From contig QFOD01000025.1 in NCBI GenBank assembly GCA_003241055.1, positions 13,962 through 77,961 of the forward strand: 64,000 bases of DNA, read 5' to 3'. This document shows, one piece after another, positions 59,221-64,000 of the stretch; position 1 is the first letter of the stretch; each line of letters begins with the position of its first letter. Under the pieces are notes generated by a model that was not told the DNA's origin, made no database searches, and saw only the letters and a program-made list of their open reading frames with translations. The DNA is from Roseateles depolymerans. GTDB lineage: Bacteria > Pseudomonadota > Gammaproteobacteria > Burkholderiales > Burkholderiaceae_C. Made by a program: the position numbers and the translations under genes.

Positions 59221-60578
59221 GCGCGCCTGCACATCGGCCGTTGTTGATCGTCGAGGACGATCTTGCACTTCAGAAACAGTTGAAGTGGTCGCTGGATCGC
59301 TTCGAGTCGGTGACTGCGGATGATGTCGCCAGCGCGGTGCTGCAGTTCCGGCGCAGTACACCCGCCGTCGTCACGATGGATCTCGGTTTGCCGCCTGATC
59401 GTGACTCGGTCTCCGAGGGGTTCAGATGCCTGGAGAAACTGCTGGAGCTCGACCCAGCAGTGAAAGTCATCGTGTTGACTGGGCAAAACGATCAAGAGAA
59501 TGCCCTGCGGGCGATTCGCATGGGCGCCTACGACTTCTTGGCCAAGCCTGTCGATCCGGATATGTTGGCGCTGACGGTGGAGCGCGCCTATCGGCTGTAT
59601 GAGTTGCAGCAAGAGAACCGGCGGCTGCAAACGCAGCAGAGCAGTGACGTGTTTTCAGGCTTGATCACACGTGATCCGGGTATGCAGCGCATATGCCGGA
59701 TGATCGAGCGTGTGGCGCCCAGCGATGCGACGGTCTTGCTGCTAGGGGAGAGTGGGACCGGCAAGGAAGTGTTGGCCCAAGGCTTGCACGACGCTTCCAA
59801 GCGCAAGGGGCGCTTCGTTGCAATCAATTGCGCGGCCATTCCAGAAACCTTGCTGGAGAGCGAGCTCTTCGGGTACGAGAAGGGCGCGTTCACTGGTGCG
59901 ACCAAATCCACTCTCGGCAAGATCGAGACCGCTAACGGTGGCACCTTGATGCTCGATGAGATCGGTGACCTGCCCATGCCCCTGCAGGCGAAGTTGCTAC
60001 GCTTCCTGCAGGAGCGGGTCATCGAGCGCGTAGGTGGGCGGCAGGAGATCCCCATCGATGTGCGCGTGGTGGGGGCGACCCACCAGGACCTGAAGGCACG
60101 TATCGCCGACGGACGCTTCCGCGAAGACCTCTACTACCGGCTCGCCGAAATCGTTGTCGAGATTCCGCCGCTGCGTGAACGTCTGGGCGACCCCGTGCTG
60201 TTGTCCCACGCTTTTGCGCGCCGGTTCTCCACCGAGATGCGCCGCCCCGTGCCGACGCTATCTGACGACGCCGTGCGTGCGCTCGAATCGCACCGCTGGC
60301 CCGGCAACGTCCGGGAGCTGCAAAACATGCTCAAGCGGGCCGTCATCATGTGCGAGGACGATCGTGTGACGTCCCAGGATCTGGGCCTGTTCGCTGCCGC
60401 AGCAGCTGGGGATGATGAGGTCACGCTGGACCTGCGCACCGTGCGCGAGAACGCCGAGCGCCAGGCCGTCATCACGGCGCTTGCGCGTACCGACGGGAAC
60501 ATAGTCCGTGCGGCCGAACTGCTCGGCGTCAGCCGCCCGACGTTTTACGACCTGATGAACCGGTTGCAGATCAAATGA
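59217..60578 (+). CDS. prsR: PrsR, sigma-54-dependent response regulator
   Basis: 453 residues. The receiver domain has the phospho-acceptor Asp in VTMDLGLPPDRDS and Lys in AYDFLAKPVD. The AAA+ domain has LGESGTGKEVLAQGLHD (Walker A), GAFTGATKSTLGKIETANGG (sigma-54 contact loop) and LMLDEIGDLPMPLQAKLLRF (Walker B). A Fis-type HTH (DGNIVRAAELLGVSRPTFYD) ends the protein. PrsR is the PEP-CTERM-box regulator that activates sigma-54 promoters of PEP-CTERM protein genes. Overlaps both neighbours by four bases. Confidence 0.94.
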   Translation: MSAPAHRPLLIVEDDLALQKQLKWSLDRFESVTADDVASAVLQFRRSTPAVVTMDLGLPPDRDSVSEGFRCLEKLLELDPAVKVIVLTGQNDQENALRAIRMGAYDFLAKPVDPDMLALTVERAYRLYELQQENRRLQTQQSSDVFSGLITRDPGMQRICRMIERVAPSDATVLLLGESGTGKEVLAQGLHDASKRKGRFVAINCAAIPETLLESELFGYEKGAFTGATKSTLGKIETANGGTLMLDEIGDLPMPLQAKLLRFLQERVIERVGGRQEIPIDVRVVGATHQDLKARIADGRFREDLYYRLAEIVVEIPPLRERLGDPVLLSHAFARRFSTEMRRPVPTLSDDAVRALESHRWPGNVRELQNMLKRAVIMCEDDRVTSQDLGLFAAAAAGDDEVTLDLRTVRENAERQAVITALARTDGNIVRAAELLGVSRPTFYDLMNRLQIK

Positions 60579-63352
60579 GAAATATTTTCAGGCTGGGCCT
60601 GCTGCCTTGTGCCTTTGTCGCATCTGTTTTTTTGGTCGGGTGTTCGGGGAAAAGTCCTGCTCAGCTGATGGAGTCCAGCAAGGCCCTGATGCAGCAGAAG
60701 GACTACAACGCCGCTTCCATTGAGTTGAAGAATGTTCTGCAGCAAGACGCGAACAACGTAGAAGCGCGCTTCCTGCTCGGCAAGAGTTTGCTCGAAGTAG
60801 GTCGTTCATCGGAAGCTTTGATTGAACTGTCAAAAGCTCGAGAGCTGGGGTACCCGGTTGCGCAGCTTGCTGCGCCGATAGGCTCGGCAATGCTGTCTCT
60901 AGGCGAGGCTGAGCAATTCGTTGCTGAATATGCAGGCGTCAAGATTGACGATCCCAAACTCCGCGCGGAGTTCAAGACCACGTTATCGATGGCCTATGGC
61001 TCGCAGCGCAAATATTCACAGTCTCGTGAGGCTGCCGATGACGCGCTGCAGGCGGACCCGAAGAACGTCACTGCTAACCTGCTAGTGGCGCAATTGCTGC
61101 GTGTCGCGGGTGACAATGCTGGTGCGCTGGCTCAGATCGAACGGACCATTGCATCGACGCCTGAAGCGGGGGAGCCCTGGCTGGCGAAGGCTGATCAACT
61201 GCTGGCCACCAACGCGGATCCGGCCGGTATTCTTGCCGCCTATCGCGAGGCTCTTCGGCGCATACCTCAGGACCCGCGAGTTCATGCCGGCATTACCCAG
61301 GAACTGATTCGTCAACAGGACCTTGATGGTGCGCAGCGTCAGTTGGCGCAGTTGGAGAAGCTCCAGCCCAAGGGCGTGCAGGGGCGGTACCTTGCGGCGA
61401 CGCTTGCTTACAAGCGGCGAGATTGGAAGACCGCCTTCGAGGCTGTCCAAGAACTTTTGCGAGTCGGCCCGAACAACACACGCTTCCTGCATCTCGCTGG
61501 CGCGATTGAATACGAGCGTGGCAACTACCTTCAGTCCGCCGCCCATCTTGGCAAAGCGCTGAACGACCCGTCGGCGCCGGATGCCGTGCGAGTGCTACTG
61601 GCCCGTGCTCAGCTGCGGTCCGGTGAGCCAGTCAAAGCATTGGCCGCCCTGCAACCCTTGCTAGACGGCAGCCGGCGGCCACCCGCAGAGGTTTATTCAC
61701 TGGCTGCCGATTGCTATACGCAGAAGGGCGACAAAGAGGCCGCAAAGAAGATGTATGCCAAAGCGGTGGAGGCCAACCCGGCAGACGAGCGTGGGCGAAC
61801 CGTCATGGCACTGTCCGCACTGAGCGAGGGGCGGACCGAGCAGGCCATGTCCGAGTTGAAATCCATTGCCGGCTCTGCATCTGGCATCGACGCCGAATTC
61901 GCACTGATCATGACCCACGTCCGCAACAATCGCCTGGATGATGCGCTGGCAGTTGTCGATGGCGTTGAGCGCAAGAGACCCAGGAGTGCCATTGCGCCTT
62001 ATTTCCGAGGCCGCATCGAACAGCTGCGCGGGCGCCGTGACAAGGCGCGCGAGTGGTATGAGCGGGCAGTCACTCGCGACGCGTCCTATGCGCCCGCTGT
62101 CGTCGCGCTGGCGGTGTTTGATCTGGATGATGCCAGACCTGCCAACGCGGTGGCCCGCTACGAGAAGCTTGTCGCTGCGGCACCCCAGGACGTTGGCGCC
62201 CGCCTGGGTCTGATTGCGGCCCGGGCGCGGGCGGGTGCGAAGCCGGAAAACGTCCGAGAACAACTCGAAGAAGTAGTCAAGCTCTTCCCCGATTCCGAAT
62301 CGGCGCGCATCACGCTGACTGGAACCCTGCTTGATCAGCGCGATTCAGCGGCTGCATTGAAGGCTGCCCGGGACGGGCTGGTTCGCCTCCCTGACAGCCT
62401 GGGCCTGCTCCAGGCTCAGGGACTGGCAGAACTGGTACTCGGCAATTACAACCAGGCGGCCCAGTCCTTCTCGAAGGCTGCCACGCTGAAGCCGAACGCC
62501 GTGGAGCCGCTGATGTATCTGGTGGACGTGCAAATGGCTCGAAATGACTTTCCCGCCGCCATTGCCCAGTTGCGCAAGGTAATCGCGATCAGGCCAGATT
62601 ACATGCCCGCGCAGACGCGACTGGTTTCGCTGCTGACCCGTTTGAGCAAGAGTGACGAGGCCATGAGTGTCGCCAAGGGTGTGCAGAAGCAGTTTCCCGC
62701 TGACCCGACGGGTTGGTCCCTTGAGGCTGACTTGCTGACGATGAAGGGGAACCATGCCAGTGCTGTGATGGCGTTGAATACGGCGTTCTCCAAACGTCCT
62801 TCAGACGAGACCGTTGTCAGGTTGTACAAGGCCATGAGCGCCGCTAGCCAGACGGCGGAGGCTGACAAGCTTGCGAACGACTGGCTCGCCAAGCATCCCG
62901 ATTCGGTGGCGCTTAATATTTATCTCGGCGAGCAGGCCACCGTCCAGCGAGACTATGAGCGCGCCGAGAAGCATTTCCGCAAGGTGGTTGCGGGCCGCTC
63001 ACCTAACGCTCTCGTGCTGAATAATCTGGCTTGGGTGTTGTATCGCGCCGGCAAGCCCGGGGCACTTGAGATGGGAGAGAAGGCTTTGGCGCTGGCACCT
63101 GACTCGGATGCAATCCTCGATACAGTGGCCGAGATCCACGCGGCTGGGGGCCGTATGGACAAGGCCGTGACCCTGCAGAAGCGCGCGGTGGATGTCAGCC
63201 CCAATATGCCTGTGCTGCGCATGCACCTGGCGCAGTACTTGATCAAGAATGGACAAAAGCAGGAAGCACGCGCAGAGTTGGAGCGTCTGGCCGCGCTGGG
63301 CAGGGACTTCGCGGCCCAGGACGAAGTCAAGAAACTTCTCGCCTCTCTATAG
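60575..63352 (+). CDS. prsT: PrsT, TPR-repeat lipoprotein of the XrtA/PEP-CTERM system
   Basis: 925 residues with a lipoprotein signal (VASVFLVGCSGKSPAQ) and about 20 TPR units along the whole length, for example DYNAASIELKNVLQQDANNV, ALNDPSAPDAVRVLLARAQL and NDFPAAIAQLRKVIAIRPDY. PrsT is a fixed companion of prsK and prsR and of exosortase XrtA. It probably scaffolds export of exopolysaccharide or PEP-CTERM proteins. The start overlaps prsR by four bases. An IS3-type element follows 57 bases after the stop. Confidence 0.92.
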   Translation: MRNIFRLGLLPCAFVASVFLVGCSGKSPAQLMESSKALMQQKDYNAASIELKNVLQQDANNVEARFLLGKSLLEVGRSSEALIELSKARELGYPVAQLAAPIGSAMLSLGEAEQFVAEYAGVKIDDPKLRAEFKTTLSMAYGSQRKYSQSREAADDALQADPKNVTANLLVAQLLRVAGDNAGALAQIERTIASTPEAGEPWLAKADQLLATNADPAGILAAYREALRRIPQDPRVHAGITQELIRQQDLDGAQRQLAQLEKLQPKGVQGRYLAATLAYKRRDWKTAFEAVQELLRVGPNNTRFLHLAGAIEYERGNYLQSAAHLGKALNDPSAPDAVRVLLARAQLRSGEPVKALAALQPLLDGSRRPPAEVYSLAADCYTQKGDKEAAKKMYAKAVEANPADERGRTVMALSALSEGRTEQAMSELKSIAGSASGIDAEFALIMTHVRNNRLDDALAVVDGVERKRPRSAIAPYFRGRIEQLRGRRDKAREWYERAVTRDASYAPAVVALAVFDLDDARPANAVARYEKLVAAAPQDVGARLGLIAARARAGAKPENVREQLEEVVKLFPDSESARITLTGTLLDQRDSAAALKAARDGLVRLPDSLGLLQAQGLAELVLGNYNQAAQSFSKAATLKPNAVEPLMYLVDVQMARNDFPAAIAQLRKVIAIRPDYMPAQTRLVSLLTRLSKSDEAMSVAKGVQKQFPADPTGWSLEADLLTMKGNHASAVMALNTAFSKRPSDETVVRLYKAMSAASQTAEADKLANDWLAKHPDSVALNIYLGEQATVQRDYERAEKHFRKVVAGRSPNALVLNNLAWVLYRAGKPGALEMGEKALALAPDSDAILDTVAEIHAAGGRMDKAVTLQKRAVDVSPNMPVLRMHLAQYLIKNGQKQEARAELERLAALGRDFAAQDEVKKLLASL

Positions 63353-63409
63353 AAGATCGCGCGGGCCCATCCTCAAGAATTGAACTGGATGCAGATCAAG
63401 CAAGCGGAT

Positions 63410-63900
63410 TGAATCGCCCCGGGTTTCGAGGAGGCTCCAACTCTGGAGAATGGAGCTATGAGGAAGTCCCCGAAGTTTTCGCTCGAGGTGCGCGAACGAG
63501 CTGTGTGCATGGTGTTCGAGCACCGAGACGAACACCCATCGCAGTGGGCCGCTGTCGAGTCCATCGCAGCCAAGATCGGCTGCGTGCTGCAGACGCTGCA
63601 CACGTGGGTGAAGCGGCATGAGGTCGATGCCGGCCAACGCGAAGGCATCTCGACAGTCGAGGCACAGCGCATCAAGGAGCTGGAGCGCGAGAACCGTGAA
63701 CTGCCCAAGGCCAACGAGATCCTGAAGCTGGCCAGCGCGTTTTTCGCCCAGGCGGAGCTCGACCGCCGCATCAAGTCCTGAAGGCCTTCGTCGACCAGCA
63801 TCGCCAGCAGTTCGGGGTCGAGTCGATCTGTCGCGTCATGCAGATCGCCCCGTCGGCGTACTGGTGCCATGCGGCCCGTCAGCGCAACCCGGCGCTGTGC
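63410..63900 (+). mobile_element. IS3-family insertion sequence, 5' part
   Basis: The element appears to begin around TGAATCGCCCCGGGTTTCGA (63410), close before orfA, and contains orfA and the beginning of orfB. It is interrupted near 63900. The right end is not in the window. The left boundary is estimated from the usual distance to orfA, not from a matched inverted repeat. Confidence 0.65.
63458..63781 (+). CDS. IS3-family transposase OrfA
   Basis: 107 residues with the IS3 OrfA HTH (FSLEVRERAVCMVFEHRDEH, SIAAKIGCVLQTLHTWVKRH) and a leucine-zipper-like region (EAQRIKELERENRELPKANE, ILKLASAFFAQAELDRR). It would pair with OrfB through a -1 frameshift to form the active transposase. Intact as read, but its partner is broken. 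Confidence 0.92.
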   Translation: MRKSPKFSLEVRERAVCMVFEHRDEHPSQWAAVESIAAKIGCVLQTLHTWVKRHEVDAGQREGISTVEAQRIKELERENRELPKANEILKLASAFFAQAELDRRIKS

Positions 63901-63993
63901 TGTAAACGTACGGGGAAGTCACCTTCGATATGGGCGCAGGGGAAGAGCTCGGCTACCCTTGTGGACCTGAGGCACTCGCAAGCATCTCCGTAA
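63781..63993 (+). pseudogene. IS3-family transposase OrfB, truncated remnant
   Basis: The frame -1 relative to orfA encodes KAFVDQHRQQFGVESICRVM, then QIAPSAYWCHAARQRNPAL, a clear OrfB start. After about 40 codons (near 63900) the similarity stops and the frame runs through unrelated sequence to a TAA at 63991. The whole DDE catalytic domain is missing. The sequence at the break, TGTAAACGTACGGGGAAG, looks like the tip of another insertion element. Confidence 0.75.
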
Positions 63994-64000
63994 TGGGCAA

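Overview
The window is high-GC DNA with dense, overlapping genes. The gene content (two isoquinoline 1-oxidoreductase-type hydroxylase pairs, soxXYZA, MacAB, lptFG, and an XrtA/PEP-CTERM polysaccharide system with prsK/prsR/prsT) suggests a betaproteobacterium of the Burkholderiales, close to the Rubrivivax/Roseateles/Leptothrix group. The genus is an inference from gene content.

Positions 1 to about 23,055 are a genomic island. Its right end is a 3' half copy of a proline tRNA gene (anticodon UGG) at 23011-23055, with a tyrosine integrase (21081-22808, minus) pointing inward from it. Its left end lies outside the window. From the left it holds the head of a type IV secretion/conjugation operon on the minus strand (hypothetical protein, LuxR-type regulator, TrbM-like, VirB1-, VirB2-, VirB3-like, and the N-terminus of VirB4), then an AlpA-type regulator and an XRE repressor.

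The main cargo is a complete lasso peptide system (about 5.3-17.9 kb). A plus-strand regulatory/uptake arm holds an IS256-transposase-derived protein, a FecI-type sigma factor, a FecR-type regulator, a TonB-dependent receptor with an STN signalling domain, and a lasso peptide isopeptidase of the AtxE family. A convergent minus-strand biosynthetic arm has the order A-B-C-D: a 40-residue precursor, a B protein (RRE plus protease), an asparagine-synthetase-like cyclase and an ABC exporter. The predicted core is GDIKGPRLEDEGSAFYRQAV, with a Gly1-Glu9 ring. The expected cycle is export, TonB-dependent re-uptake sensed through FecR/FecI, and opening by the isopeptidase. An 11-G homopolymer inside fecR could switch this circuit on and off. 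A RAYT-transposase-derived protein and a signal-less subtilase with a separate I9-like inhibitor lie between the lasso genes and the integrase.

From about 23.1 kb the window looks like core chromosome: macB-macA-nodT (minus), an OPT oligopeptide transporter, tRNA-Arg(UCU), a small lipoprotein, two molybdenum hydroxylase pairs flanking an alpha/beta hydrolase, and a soxXYZA run joined to the second pair. A 263-bp MITE-like element sits immediately upstream of the hydrolase start. Then come a mechanosensitive channel, a lone contractile tail-sheath gene, a GST, a phosphotransferase, a Crp/Fnr regulator, a FimV/TspA-like protein, an lptF-lptG-cbiX-cysB operon, pepA-holC, and a branched-chain amino acid binding protein.

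The right end (55.6-63.4 kb) carries an EpsB-type priming sugar transferase and prsK-prsR-prsT, the regulatory part of the XrtA/PEP-CTERM exopolysaccharide system. It is followed by an IS3-family element whose orfB is cut off at about 63.9 kb, apparently by another insertion.
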